From NCBI GenBank assembly GCA_016199745.1, contig JACQFZ010000070.1, positions 1-64,000 of the forward strand: a stretch of DNA of 64,000 bases, given 5' to 3'. The notes below the pieces were generated by a model that made no database searches, was not told where the DNA came from, and was given only the letters and a program-made list of their open reading frames with translations. Position numbers and translations under genes: made by a program. Source of the stretch: Gammaproteobacteria bacterium (GTDB lineage Bacteria; Pseudomonadota; Gammaproteobacteria; Acidiferrobacterales; Sulfurifustaceae). Below are positions 35,857-45,174 of this stretch, one piece after another. Positions within the stretch are counted from its first letter, which is position 1; each line of letters opens with the position of its first letter.

Positions 35857-37194
35857 TTAAGCGAGCAGAATACCGGGAAGTCGCAATAACGATTCGAGTT
35901 CTTGAAGTGCGTCGCGCACTTCGATCGCAAGCTGCGGGTCGACGAGATCGGCGAATACCAAACGATCGCGATAGTGCCGCGTTATCCAATCTTTCAGCGC
36001 TCGATAAAGTGGCTCGTCGAGAATGACGTTGCCTTGCAGCATTTGACGTTCGGTCTCGGTCAACACCACACGCAACCGCAGGCATGCCGGCCCACCCCCA
36101 TTGCGCATACTTTGCCGCAAATCGAAAGTGAGCACTTCTGCAATTGGCCCACCGCTGACTGTTAGCGATGCCAGTAGCGCACGGGTGCTCGGCGTCTCCT
36201 CGCACTCGTTGGGCACAACCAACAACTGCTTGCCGTCTGATCGTTGTAGCAGTTGACTGTTGAAAAGGTAACTCTTTACCGCATCGTCCAACGACACCTG
36301 CCGACGCGTCACTCGCAGCGGCTTGATGTCGAAATCGAGGCGTTTACCAACCGCGCGCAACGCTGCCAACGTGATTGTCTCATCCAAGAAGGCGTCTTCG
36401 TGATAGAACAACATATCCAGATTGCCGACGGCGATGACGTCATTGTGAAACACGCCGCGATCGATCGCCGCTGGATTTTGTTGGGCAAAGACCACCGTGG
36501 ATTCTGCGAGCTGATGACGGCGACTGACAGCACGGCTCGCTTCGAGCGTTTGTCGCGCCGGGAACTGCACTGGCGCAACTGCCCCCGGTTCGAATTCCGA
36601 TTTGCCGTAGACGAATAGTTCCACGCCAGGCCCGCCGTAGGATTTAGCGAAGCGCGAGTGATTGGCAGCACCTTCATCGCTAAACACCGGTGTACCGGGC
36701 AATGCTGAATGCACCTCGAAGTACTCGCGGTTACCGAAGATGGCCTGCAGAATCCGATAGGTCTGTGGATGCTCGTGCGAACGGTGCAGCTTGTTGTTTA
36801 AGTTGGCGACGGTAAGGTGCAAACGGCCGTCGCCGGTATCGGCCGACGGGCTGACCGTGGCCGCGTTCGCGGTCCACATGGACGATGCCGAATAGGCAGC
36901 GGCCAGCAGTAGTGGTTCCGATCGGGCGGTGTGCTGTAGCACCTGCGCATCATCGCCGCTAAAGCCGAGCGTGCGCAGCAGTTCGATATTCGGTCGCGCG
37001 ACCGGCGGCAAAACCGCCTGGGCGATACCGCGTTGTGCCAACGCCCACATCTTTTCCAATCCTTGCAGCGCCGCTTGTCGCGGGTTTGATGTCGCTTTGG
37101 CATTTTCGGTAGACGCGACGTTGCCACGGGACAAACCGGCATAGTTATGGGTCGGCCCGACGATACCGTCGAAATTGTATTCGCGCGTTGTCAT
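35857..37194 (-). CDS. astB: N-succinylarginine dihydrolase
   Basis: 445 residues, the family's normal length. It begins EYNFDGIVGPTHNYAGLSRGNVAS, the AstB signature, and includes ARPNIELLRTLGF, ANAATVSPSADT, GVFHNDVIAVGN (catalytic His) and MRNGGGPACLRLRVVLTE (catalytic Cys). AstB converts N2-succinylarginine to succinylornithine, ammonia and CO2, second step of the arginine succinyltransferase pathway. No other ast gene is in the window, so it is separated from its usual operon here. Confidence 0.93.
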   Translation of the reverse strand: MTTREYNFDGIVGPTHNYAGLSRGNVASTENAKATSNPRQAALQGLEKMWALAQRGIAQAVLPPVARPNIELLRTLGFSGDDAQVLQHTARSEPLLLAAAYSASSMWTANAATVSPSADTGDGRLHLTVANLNNKLHRSHEHPQTYRILQAIFGNREYFEVHSALPGTPVFSDEGAANHSRFAKSYGGPGVELFVYGKSEFEPGAVAPVQFPARQTLEASRAVSRRHQLAESTVVFAQQNPAAIDRGVFHNDVIAVGNLDMLFYHEDAFLDETITLAALRAVGKRLDFDIKPLRVTRRQVSLDDAVKSYLFNSQLLQRSDGKQLLVVPNECEETPSTRALLASLTVSGGPIAEVLTFDLRQSMRNGGGPACLRLRVVLTETERQMLQGNVILDEPLYRALKDWITRHYRDRLVFADLVDPQLAIEVRDALQELESLLRLPGILLA

Positions 37195-37266
37195 ACGTCC
37201 CGGGCATTCCTCCTACGTCAAGCCTAGTTGAGGAATTCCTTCCGTGGAGCGCCGGAAACGGCGTGG

Positions 37267-37551
37267 TTAGTTTTTTGACTGTACCGGCAGATAATCGCTC
37301 AACCATTCGGTCGTTTTGCGCGGACCGAAGCCGGTATAGGGCTTGGCTAGCTGAATGACGTAGAGTTGATCGTCGGCGTTAAGAAAGATTTTTAAATCGT
37401 CGTAAACCTTTATCGGGAGCAATGGAGTATATATCGCACAGCACGACTCTGATAACGCCGTCCAACTACGGTAACGCCTTTTAATCGTGTTAAAGATTTT
37501 CGTGCGCTTGTCCGGATCGCTGACGTCACAGATAACTAACAATACGCTCAT
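37267..37551 (-). CDS. Cas2-like/SinR-type small protein, stand-alone
   Basis: 94 residues. A ferredoxin-like fold of the Cas2/VapD/SinR type is suggested by the N-terminal strand VLLVICDVSDPDKRTKIFNTI, then SWTALSESCCAIYT (Cas2-like second strand), KIFLNADDQLYVIQLAKP and a C-terminal EWLSDYL. There is no cas1, repeat array or toxin partner nearby. Related stand-alone proteins are annotated SinR-like and have no settled function; nuclease activity is possible. Located upstream of, and divergent from, the aminotransferase gene. Confidence 0.65.
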   Translation of the reverse strand: MSVLLVICDVSDPDKRTKIFNTIKRRYRSWTALSESCCAIYTPLLPIKVYDDLKIFLNADDQLYVIQLAKPYTGFGPRKTTEWLSDYLPVQSKN

Positions 37552-37938
37552 TAGCGCTCTTCCCTTTCTAATTGTTTTTACACACCGACGATTCCGCGTA
37601 ATAAGCGCGACAACGGATTGTAATTAATTATTAATACCTAAATATGCAATATGTCCTTCACTTTATCTACGCAGAAAAATCCTGATAAGAGAAACTACTG
37701 AGTGTCGATAGGGGAAACAACTGGGCCTTCCCCCACTCCATTTCCGCGGAGGAGGAGAAGGAACGAAATTAACATCTTCCGCCGCACGCTCTGCTCGTGC
37801 CCACCTCTTTATGTGATCGAGATGTTGCTGCTCCTGCGTTGATGCCTGCCGGAAGGTTTCCAGCAGCACCCTTGGAAACACCTGACCCTGAATTTTCGGC
37901 GGTGATATGATCGATCAGACCCATCGCTAGAGAGCTTC
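37552..37938. other. 387-bp intergenic region
   Basis: AT-rich from about 37620 to 37690 (TTAATTATTAATACCTAAATATGC), which suits promoters for the flanking divergent genes. Two overlapping minus-strand frames (to 37663 and from 37924) have no family match or ribosome site. I call no gene. Confidence 0.5.
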
Positions 37939-39072
37939 ATGACGATCGACCAGCTGTTGACTCACGAATTTCCGCAGGCGCCCGATTTAATTTATTTGAA
38001 TCACGCCGCTGTCGCGCCTTGGCCGCGGCGCGCCGGCGAGGCCGTCAAGCGCTTCGCCGAAGAGAATGTCCGTAACGGTGCACAACATTATCCCGAGTGG
38101 ATGCAGACCGAACGGGCCGCTCGCCGCCTATGTGCCGAGCTCGTCAATGCCGCGTCGCCGGACGATATCGCCTTTCTTAAAAATACGTCGGAGGCGCTAT
38201 CGGTCGTGGCGCACGGATTCCCCTGGAGCACTGGCGACAACGTCGTTATCAGCGATGAAGAGTTCCCGTCGAACCGCGTCGTCTGGGAGTCGTTAGCACC
38301 AGCCGGCGTGCAAGTACGTCAGGTGGCATTGCGCGACAAGACCGATCCTGAGCAAGCGTTGCTCGAAGCTACCGATCGGCGCACGCGTTTGCTGGCAATC
38401 AGCTCGGTGCAATATGCCAGCGGCTTGCGTATCGATCTCGCCAAGTTGGGCGCACTCTGCCGAGCGCGTGGCATTGCCCTATGCGTTGATGCGATTCAAG
38501 GGCTCGGTGTCTTTGCGCATGATGTAGAAGCGATGCACATCGATTTTCTGATGGCCGATGCCCATAAGTGGCTGCTCGCACCGGAAGGCATCGCCGTATT
38601 CTATTGCCGTGCCGAATGGCGCGAGCGGCTAGCGCTGCATCAATACGGTTGGCACATGGTCGAAGCCGTCGGTGATTACACGCGTACCGATTGGCAACCG
38701 GCGCGGTCGGCGCGCCGGTTCGAGTGCGGCAGCCCGAATATGGTCGGTATTTATGCGCTCGCCGCCAGCGTGTCGTTATTGTTGGAGATAGGCTTGCCGG
38801 AAATCGAACGACGGGTCTTGCTACGAGCGGAAAGATTATTTGAAGGAATTAAGCGTCATGCAAATCTTGGCTTGATGACGTCGTCCGTGCCCGGTCGCTA
38901 TGCCGGCATCGTGACGTTCCGCCATCAACATCGACCGGCAACGGAGGTACACGCGCAGCTACAGGCACGCAATGTCGTTTGCGCGCCGCGAGGCGGTGGA
39001 ATTCGTTTTTCGCCGAATTTCTATACGACATTGGAACAGCTCGATCGAGCATTGGCTTGGGCGGCGGAATAA
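37939..39072 (+). CDS. class V aminotransferase (cysteine desulfurase-like)
   Basis: 377 residues, PLP-dependent fold type I. It begins YLNHAAVAPWPRRAGEAV (substrate-entry motif with NHA for NNA), includes LKNTSEALSVVAHG, CVDAIQGLGVFAHDV and the PLP lysine in MADAHKWLLAPEG. The related proteins include isopenicillin N epimerase-like and selenocysteine lyase-like enzymes; the active-site Cys loop of IscS is not evident, so sulfur transfer is not assured. No Fe-S assembly genes are near. Convergent with tatD. Confidence 0.85.
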   Translation: MTIDQLLTHEFPQAPDLIYLNHAAVAPWPRRAGEAVKRFAEENVRNGAQHYPEWMQTERAARRLCAELVNAASPDDIAFLKNTSEALSVVAHGFPWSTGDNVVISDEEFPSNRVVWESLAPAGVQVRQVALRDKTDPEQALLEATDRRTRLLAISSVQYASGLRIDLAKLGALCRARGIALCVDAIQGLGVFAHDVEAMHIDFLMADAHKWLLAPEGIAVFYCRAEWRERLALHQYGWHMVEAVGDYTRTDWQPARSARRFECGSPNMVGIYALAASVSLLLEIGLPEIERRVLLRAERLFEGIKRHANLGLMTSSVPGRYAGIVTFRHQHRPATEVHAQLQARNVVCAPRGGGIRFSPNFYTTLEQLDRALAWAAE

Positions 39073-39100
39073 CAACACGACTCCGAGCTCGCTGCCCAAG

Positions 39101-39874
39101 CTACATTGTTGCTTTGTTGAACAGCGTGAAGAAATTGCGCGTGGTCTGTTCGGCGATAGCGGCGAGCGGTTCGCCGCGAACTTCGGCGACACACTCGGCG
39201 ACGTGGCGTACATACGCCGGTTCGTTGGTCTTGCCACGGAACGGCACCGGCGCTAAGTAAGGTGAATCGGTCTCGATCAACAGCCGATCCGCCGGCACTT
39301 TGCGGGCGACATCGCGCAGCGCTTCAGCATTGCGGAAAGTAACGATGCCGGAAAGTGAAATATAAAAATTTAAATCCAACGCCTGCTGTGCGACTTCCCA
39401 GCTCTCGGTAAAGCAGTGCATTACCCCACCGATGGTACCTGCATTTTCTTCCGCCATGATGCGAATCGTATCGGCGGCGGCTTCACGGGTGTGGATGATG
39501 AGCGGCTTACCGGTAGCGCGGGCGGCGCGAATGTGATGCCGAAAACGGGTGTGCTGCCAGCTAAGATCGCCTTTGCTGCGAAAATAATCGAGGCCGGTCT
39601 CGCCGATAGCGACGATGCGCGGATCGTCGGCTAACGCGATGAGCTCTTCCGCCGTCGGGTCGCGACCTTCCTTTTCATCCGGGTGCACACCGACGGAAGC
39701 AAAAATATGTGGATAGGCGTGCGCGATCGCCCTTACCTCCGGAAACTTCTCCAACGTCACCGATACGCACAACATGTGCTGCACGCCATTGGCGTTGGCG
39801 CGCTCGAGGACCGCGGGAAGATCGGAACCTAGGGAGTCAAAATTGAGATGACAATGCGAATCGACGAAATGCAC
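39101..39874 (-). CDS. TatD family metal-dependent hydrolase (YcfH-like)
   Basis: 257 residues. Metal site residues: DSHCHL at residues ~5-10, GETGLDYFR (Glu ligand), IHTREA, HCFTES and ETDSPYLAPVPFRGKTNEP. TatD/YcfH proteins are 3'-5' DNA/RNA exonucleases or related hydrolases. It is the last gene of the long fab-holB transcript, as ycfH follows holB in E. coli, and starts right after pilZ. Confidence 0.92.
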   Translation of the reverse strand: MHFVDSHCHLNFDSLGSDLPAVLERANANGVQHMLCVSVTLEKFPEVRAIAHAYPHIFASVGVHPDEKEGRDPTAEELIALADDPRIVAIGETGLDYFRSKGDLSWQHTRFRHHIRAARATGKPLIIHTREAAADTIRIMAEENAGTIGGVMHCFTESWEVAQQALDLNFYISLSGIVTFRNAEALRDVARKVPADRLLIETDSPYLAPVPFRGKTNEPAYVRHVAECVAEVRGEPLAAIAEQTTRNFFTLFNKATM

Positions 39875-39876
39875 CG

Positions 39877-40272
39877 TTACATTGTGTGGGTCGGGCGCTC
39901 AGAATTCAACGACCCACCGAGTACGGTTTCGATCTTTGAACGCGCCAACCCCGCATCCTTTTCGCTGAACTGAACGCCGATACCGGCGGTACGGCTGCCT
40001 TGTGCGCCTTTGGGCGTAATCCAGACGACGTGGCCGGCGACTGGGATCTTTTCTTTGCTTTCCATCAAGCTCAACAGCATGAACACCTCTTCCCCAAGCT
40101 TGTACGGCCGGCTGCTCGGAACGAAGATGCCCCCGCCTTTCACGAACGGCATATAGGCGGCATAAAGCGCGTTCTTGTCTTTGATCGTTAGTGACAGGAC
40201 CCCAGGACGGGCGGTAGACGGGGCCGGCGGCGGAACTACCGTTGGGCCTTTGGGTGGAGTTTCGGTACTCAT
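39877..40272 (-). CDS. pilZ: type IV pilus PilZ-type protein
   Basis: 131 residues: a ~25-residue Pro-rich N-terminus, then the PilZ domain (IKDKNALYAAYMPFVKGGGIFVPS, GHVVWITPKGAQGSRTAGIGVQF). The RxxxR c-di-GMP-binding motif at the domain start is absent, as in the founding PilZ of Pseudomonas, which binds PilB/FimX instead of c-di-GMP. Position between holB and tatD is the same as in Pseudomonas and Xanthomonas, and suggests type IV pili are made by this organism. Confidence 0.9.
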   Translation of the reverse strand: MSTETPPKGPTVVPPPAPSTARPGVLSLTIKDKNALYAAYMPFVKGGGIFVPSSRPYKLGEEVFMLLSLMESKEKIPVAGHVVWITPKGAQGSRTAGIGVQFSEKDAGLARSKIETVLGGSLNSERPTHTM

Positions 40273-40294
40273 CAGTGCTTCAAGCTTAGTCGAT

Positions 40295-41275
40295 TCAAGT
40301 GGAGGTGCGACACCAGCGGATCAGCAAATCTTCCAGCAATAATGTTTCGTCGAGTGGTCCCGGAAGCAGGTTTTTGGCTTCAGAGACAGCATCAAAATAG
40401 CTGTATAAGTCCTTTACCTTATGGCTATTTTTTTCCCCGGCTAGCATTTCCCTCCGGATTTGATCGGTGAGATGGCGTTGCAGCCATTCCAGGCAGGCAA
40501 CGCCGCCGGCGCTCTTCCAGCGAGTAGCGACCCGTAGCGGGTTGTCCTTTCCGCTCTTGAGGGCTAAGAGGTCCTGGGTCAGCTCCGACAGGTTCGCCGA
40601 TGGCGGCGTCTTCAGTTGTGCCAAAGCGCGTAGGGGCGCCCCACCTACCTGCTTAATTAGTCCAGCGGGATCGGCAACGACGGTGCCCTGTGCAACTAAC
40701 CACTCGATGGCTTCGCTCTCAGCCGGTGCCCGAAAAAAGATCGAGCGACAACGGCTGCGAACGGTTGCCGGTAGCCGCGCCGGCTGCGATGCCACCAACA
40801 ACAGCACGCCTCCCGGGGGTGGCTCTTCCAACACTTTCAGCAAGGCGTTAGCCGCATTGACATTCATTGCCTCGGCCGGCGCCAAAACGACTAATTTGCG
40901 TGTCGCTGTATGTGGCTTCAGTGCGAAAAACTCGCGCACTTCCCGCACTTGGTCGATAGTGATGATCGTACTGTCGTCGATCGGACTCACCGCCAGGAGA
41001 TCGGGGTGAGTGCCGGCACTAAACAGCTCACAACTACCGCAGTGCCCGCATGCCGCAGCGTCAACGCCGGTACCGGCGCACAACAGCGTATGCGCCAGAC
41101 GCCAGGCGAACGCGGTTTTGCCAAGACCGGCCGGGCCTTGCAGCAACAAGGCATGCGGTAGACGCGCCAGGTCGCGTACCAGAAGATTCCAGGGAGTCGT
41201 GTGCCACGGAAAACGCTCGCGGTAACCGAGGTGCGGCGAGGTACCGGAGGTCGATGCGGTCGCAATTTCAGCCAT
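40295..41275 (-). CDS. holB: DNA polymerase III subunit delta'
   Basis: 326 residues. AAA+ clamp-loader fold with a modified P-loop (LQGPAGLGKTAFAWRL), a zinc module (CGHCGSCELFSAGTHPD), ANALLKVLEEPP and SRCRSIFF. Delta' is the rigid stator of the clamp-loader complex that puts the beta clamp on DNA. Overlaps the tmk stop by 8 bp, as is common. The C-terminal domain is complete. Confidence 0.92.
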   Translation of the reverse strand: MAEIATASTSGTSPHLGYRERFPWHTTPWNLLVRDLARLPHALLLQGPAGLGKTAFAWRLAHTLLCAGTGVDAAACGHCGSCELFSAGTHPDLLAVSPIDDSTIITIDQVREVREFFALKPHTATRKLVVLAPAEAMNVNAANALLKVLEEPPPGGVLLLVASQPARLPATVRSRCRSIFFRAPAESEAIEWLVAQGTVVADPAGLIKQVGGAPLRALAQLKTPPSANLSELTQDLLALKSGKDNPLRVATRWKSAGGVACLEWLQRHLTDQIRREMLAGEKNSHKVKDLYSYFDAVSEAKNLLPGPLDETLLLEDLLIRWCRTST

Positions 41276-41888
41276 GAACGACTTCCTTAAGTGCAGCGAT
41301 GATCGCCACCGTTACCTCGGCTTCGCTGCGGCTGGCATCGATTAGGCGAAATCGCTGCGGCTCACGCTCCGCTGCCGCCCGGTATTCGGCGGATACGCGC
41401 TCGAAGAACTCTAGCTGTTCGCGCTCGAATCGATCGGAACTGCCGCGTCGCCCGGCCCGCTCCATACCAACCACAACCGGCACATCAAGCAACAACGTCA
41501 GATTCGGCCGCAATCCTTGTTGCAGCCAATGCTCGAGCGCGGCGATCCGCGCGCGCGGGAAAGCGCGGCCGCCACATTGATAGGCGTAAGTCGCATCGGT
41601 AAATCGGTCGCATAACACAATCTTGCCGGCGGCCAGTGCCGGTCTGATCACTTCGGCCAGATGTTCCGCGCGCGCGGTAAATAGCAACAACACTTCCGTC
41701 TCAACCGCCATCGATCCGCGATGATGCAGCAAGATCTCGCGAACGCGCTCGCCGAGCTCGGTCCCGCCCGGCTCGCGCGTCACGACGACGTCGCGCTGTT
41801 GTGCACGCAGCCAATCGGCGACTCGCTGCAACTGCGTGCTCTTGCCCGCCCCCTCGCCGCCTTCGAATGTAATAAAGAGACCCGTCAT
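41268..41888 (-). CDS. tmk: thymidylate kinase
   Basis: 206 residues. P-loop FEGGEGAGKSTQ, DR(F) motif in LCDRFTDATYAYQCGGR and LREPGGTE-type loop (VTREPGGTELGERVR). It phosphorylates dTMP to dTDP, needed for DNA synthesis. It sits between mltG and holB, with only two bases between its start region and the mltG stop. Confidence 0.95.
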   Translation of the reverse strand: MTGLFITFEGGEGAGKSTQLQRVADWLRAQQRDVVVTREPGGTELGERVREILLHHRGSMAVETEVLLLFTARAEHLAEVIRPALAAGKIVLCDRFTDATYAYQCGGRAFPRARIAALEHWLQQGLRPNLTLLLDVPVVVGMERAGRRGSSDRFEREQLEFFERVSAEYRAAAEREPQRFRLIDASRSEAEVTVAIIAALKEVVHG

Positions 41889-41890
41889 AA

Positions 41891-42904
41891 TTATCGACCG
41901 ACCGATGCCTTACCGCCGAGCAGATATTTTATAACGGCGGCGTTATGTTCTTGCAACGTATCGGAGAACACATGCGAACCATCGCCGCGGGCAACAAAGT
42001 ACAATGCGTCGGTATCGTCCGGATGAAGCGCGGCGGCCAACGATTCCGCGCCCGGCATGGCAATCGGCGTCGGCGGCAAGCCGTAGCGGGTATACGTGTT
42101 GTAAGCATTGTCGCGCCGCAAATCGACCAAGCGGATGTTGCCGTTGTAGGTCACGCCCATACCGTAAATCACGGTTGGATCGGATTGCAGCTTCATACGC
42201 TTACGCAAACGATTGATAAACACGCCGGCAATTTGCCGCCGCTCAGCGGCGTCGCCGGTTTCCTTCTCAATCACTGAAGCCATTACCAGCGCCTCATCCA
42301 TTGTCGGCAACGGCAAATCCGCCGCGCGCCGTTCCCACTCTTCCTCCAAACGCGTCTGCATGCGTTTAAATGCGCGCGTGAGAATCGCAAGGTCGGTACT
42401 ACCGGTGGAATAATAATAAGTATCGGGGAAAAACCGCCCTTCCGGGTGCAATTCCGGATGGCCGAGTCGCGCCATGATTTGCGCCGGCGTCAGTCCGGTC
42501 AGCGTCTGCGTTAGCTTGGGTGCCGCCGCGAGCGCCTTCATAACTTGCGAAAAATTCCAACCCTCGACGAATATCACCGGATATTCGATGACTCGTCCGG
42601 CGACGACTTGGTCGAGCAACTCGACAGCATTGATATGCGGACGGAACCGGTACTCGCCGGCTTTGAGCTGACGACTGCGACCGGAAACATAACCGAGCCA
42701 ACGCAGTGAGTGCGGCTCCGGTATAACGCCACGTTCGTAAAGCTGCTGCGCGAGGCCGCGCATGCTGGTGCCAGGTTTTACTAGGTAAGTATCCGTACCC
42801 GGCTCTAACGGATGATGCCACGTCCAGTAGAGATACGCGCCAGCACCGATCACCAAAACTATAATCGCGGCGACGAAAGCGCCGAACACCTTGAGCTTGG
42901 GCAT
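41891..42904 (-). CDS. mltG: endolytic murein transglycosylase MltG
   Basis: About 337 residues from ATG 42904 (MPKLKVFG): a short cytoplasmic tail, one membrane helix, a LysM-like subdomain, then the YceG domain with catalytic Glu in ASVIEKETGDAAERRQIAGVFINRL and the SDPTVIYG motif. MltG cuts nascent glycan strands and sets their length. The start gives the length of E. coli MltG and begins 4 bp after the pabC stop; an open frame extends to 42988 inside pabC without a ribosome site. Confidence 0.92.
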   Translation of the reverse strand: MPKLKVFGAFVAAIIVLVIGAGAYLYWTWHHPLEPGTDTYLVKPGTSMRGLAQQLYERGVIPEPHSLRWLGYVSGRSRQLKAGEYRFRPHINAVELLDQVVAGRVIEYPVIFVEGWNFSQVMKALAAAPKLTQTLTGLTPAQIMARLGHPELHPEGRFFPDTYYYSTGSTDLAILTRAFKRMQTRLEEEWERRAADLPLPTMDEALVMASVIEKETGDAAERRQIAGVFINRLRKRMKLQSDPTVIYGMGVTYNGNIRLVDLRRDNAYNTYTRYGLPPTPIAMPGAESLAAALHPDDTDALYFVARGDGSHVFSDTLQEHNAAVIKYLLGGKASVGR

Positions 42905-42908
42905 TTTC

Positions 42909-43730
42909 TTATGTCGCTGCGCCGACGTCTTTGAAGTCTGTCCGGAGCGTTTCGGTGATTTCGCCAACCGCATATCCCCTGTGTTCAAGCTGCATTACCG
43001 GTGCAATACCGATAAGGCTGTTGGTCAAAAAAACTTCGTTGGCGCGGAACAACTCATCGAGCGGAAGCGATGCCACGCGCCAGCGTATACCGAGGAGCGC
43101 CGCCCGTTCCAATACGACCTCGCGAACGATACCGGCAACACCGCTATGCGACAGGTCTGGTGTCGTCAGGACTCCGTCGATAACAGCAAATACATTGGCG
43201 GAGATACCGTCGATCACACCGTCGGTCGCATCGAGCATCAGGCCTTCGGTATAGTCGTCGGCCCATTCGGCACGGGCAAGTATCTGCTCCAAACGATTCA
43301 GGTGTTTGATACCGGCGAGCAGCGGATTCGACGACAACCGCGTCTGGCAGATACGCACCGACGCGCCGCCTTCCGGCTCACGCCGTTCCGGCCAGGCCGA
43401 CAGACTTACTACGCGTGTTGGTTGCGTGCTTTCCGGTAGACGATAACCGCGCGCTGATGGACCACGAGTAATGATGAGCTTCAGTACCGCTTGCTTCGAT
43501 TGACGACAAAGCGAATCGGCTTCGACGCGTAAAAGATTTACATCCGGTAGCGGTAACCGCAGACGTTCGGCGCCGCGTTGCAATCGCCGGAGATGTCGCG
43601 CCCAACGCAACGGGATGCCGTCGTCCACGGCGATCGTTTCGAATAGACCATCGCCGTACTGAAAGCCTCGGTCCTGCACCGATACGCTATCGCCCGGCGT
43701 GCCATTAATAAGTATGCGCGGGGACGTCAC
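42909..43730 (-). CDS. pabC: aminodeoxychorismate lyase
   Basis: 273 residues. Fold type IV PLP enzyme: QDRGFQYGDGLFETI at the N-terminus (RGFQYGDG active-site region), the PLP Lys in AGIKHLNRLEQILARAEW and the ANVFAVIDG/THP-like end GVAGIVREVVL. It releases 4-aminobenzoate for folate synthesis. Family relatives include branched-chain and D-amino-acid aminotransferases, but operon position between fabF and mltG supports PabC. Confidence 0.92.
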   Translation of the reverse strand: MTSPRILINGTPGDSVSVQDRGFQYGDGLFETIAVDDGIPLRWARHLRRLQRGAERLRLPLPDVNLLRVEADSLCRQSKQAVLKLIITRGPSARGYRLPESTQPTRVVSLSAWPERREPEGGASVRICQTRLSSNPLLAGIKHLNRLEQILARAEWADDYTEGLMLDATDGVIDGISANVFAVIDGVLTTPDLSHSGVAGIVREVVLERAALLGIRWRVASLPLDELFRANEVFLTNSLIGIAPVMQLEHRGYAVGEITETLRTDFKDVGAAT

Positions 43731-43839
43731 CGTCGCCCCGTCGGCTGCTTGCTCATGGACTTGGTATACGCCGCAGACGGCGCCTGTTCAAGCGCCGTTG
43801 CGGGATTTATGCGAGGAAGGATGAAACGGATCGCCGGCG

Positions 43840-45081
43840 TCACGCCAGTCGGCGCAATACCAGCGTGCCGTTAGTGCCGCCAAAGCCAAACGAGTTGGAG
43901 ATGGCGACATCGATTTTCATCTCGCGCGCACTGCCCGGGATGTAATCGAGATCGCATTGCGGATCCGGCGTCGTTAGGTTGATGGTCGCCGGTGCAATCT
44001 GGTGGTACACCGCCAGCGCGGTGTAGATCGCCTCGACACCGCCAGCGGCACCGAGTAAATGACCGGTCATGGACTTAGTCGAGCTAACCGCCAACCGGCG
44101 TGCATGATCGGCAAATGCCGCTTTGATGGCGAGCGTCTCGGCAAGATCGCCCAGCGGAGTCGATGTGCCGTGCGCGTTCACATACTGCACATCACCGGTA
44201 TTGACGCCGGCATTACGCAACGCATTGCGCATGCAACGCGCCGCACCTTCGCCGCCTTCGGGTGGGCTAGTCATATGGAACGCATCACCGCTCAGGCCGA
44301 AGCCGATGAGCTCGGCGTAGATGCGTGCACCGCGTCGTTTGGCGTGTTCGTATTCTTCTAACACTACTGCGCCGCCACCTTCGCCCATAACGAAACCGTC
44401 ACGATCGGTATCCCACGGCCGGCTCGCCGTCTCGGGACTATCGTTGCGAGTGGATAGCGCTTTGGAATTGCCGAAGCCGCCCATGCTGGTCGGGGTAATC
44501 GCCGCCTCGGAACCGCCGGCAATCATGACGTCGGCATCGCCGTATTCGATCAGTCGACCGGCGTCGCCGATGGCATGCGTTGCTGTCGAGCAGGCAGTAA
44601 CCATCGCCAAGTTCGGCCCCTTGAGACCAAACATGATCGACAGATGGCCGGAAATCATATTAATGATGGCAGCCGGTACGTAGAACGGCGAGATGCGACG
44701 CGAACCTTTCTCGCGCAACGTTTCGGTCATGCCTTCGATGGTTTCGATCCCGCCGATGCCTGAACCCATATGCACGCCGATGTGCTCAGCGTTGGCGTCG
44801 GTAACTTGTAGACCGGAATTTTTGAACGCTTCGATGCCGGCAACCATACCAAGTTGCATGAAGCGATCCATACGCCGCGCTTCCTTATCGCTCATAAAGC
44901 GGGTCGGATCGAAATCTTTCACTTCCCCGGCAATCTGCGACGGAAAGCCGGTTGCATCAAAATGGGTGATGCGACTGATACCACTGCGACCGGCAAGAAT
45001 CGCCTTCCAATTTTCATCGACGCCTATACCTAGGGGCGAAACGATACCGATGCCGGTGATGACAACGCGCCGTTTATTCAA
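43840..45081 (-). CDS. fabF: beta-ketoacyl-ACP synthase II
   Basis: 413 residues. Thiolase fold with catalytic triad visible: Cys in TACSTATHAIG, His in VNAHGTSTPLGD and His in STKSMTGHLLGAAGG. FabF elongates fatty acids and, in E. coli, adjusts cis-vaccenate with temperature. It lies 93 bp downstream of acpP and is followed by pabC. Complete and typical. Confidence 0.96.
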   Translation of the reverse strand: MNKRRVVITGIGIVSPLGIGVDENWKAILAGRSGISRITHFDATGFPSQIAGEVKDFDPTRFMSDKEARRMDRFMQLGMVAGIEAFKNSGLQVTDANAEHIGVHMGSGIGGIETIEGMTETLREKGSRRISPFYVPAAIINMISGHLSIMFGLKGPNLAMVTACSTATHAIGDAGRLIEYGDADVMIAGGSEAAITPTSMGGFGNSKALSTRNDSPETASRPWDTDRDGFVMGEGGGAVVLEEYEHAKRRGARIYAELIGFGLSGDAFHMTSPPEGGEGAARCMRNALRNAGVNTGDVQYVNAHGTSTPLGDLAETLAIKAAFADHARRLAVSSTKSMTGHLLGAAGGVEAIYTALAVYHQIAPATINLTTPDPQCDLDYIPGSAREMKIDVAISNSFGFGGTNGTLVLRRLA

Positions 45082-45174
45082 GGACAGAGTTCCTCGCGCG
45101 AGCGGGTACGCAAGAAGGTGCAGGCTCGGCCGGCCGTCATCGCAAACGATGGCGGCCGGCCGAACAGAAGAATA

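Noticed and set aside
37267-37551. CRISPR-Cas locus remnant around the Cas2-like protein
   Set aside because: No repeat-spacer pattern and no cas1 or effector sequence within several kilobases on either side.
37663-37924. Minus-strand small ORFs upstream of the class V aminotransferase gene (one ending 37663, one starting ATG 37924)
   Set aside because: No ribosome binding site, no family resemblance, and the two frames overlap each other; composition looks like non-coding sequence.
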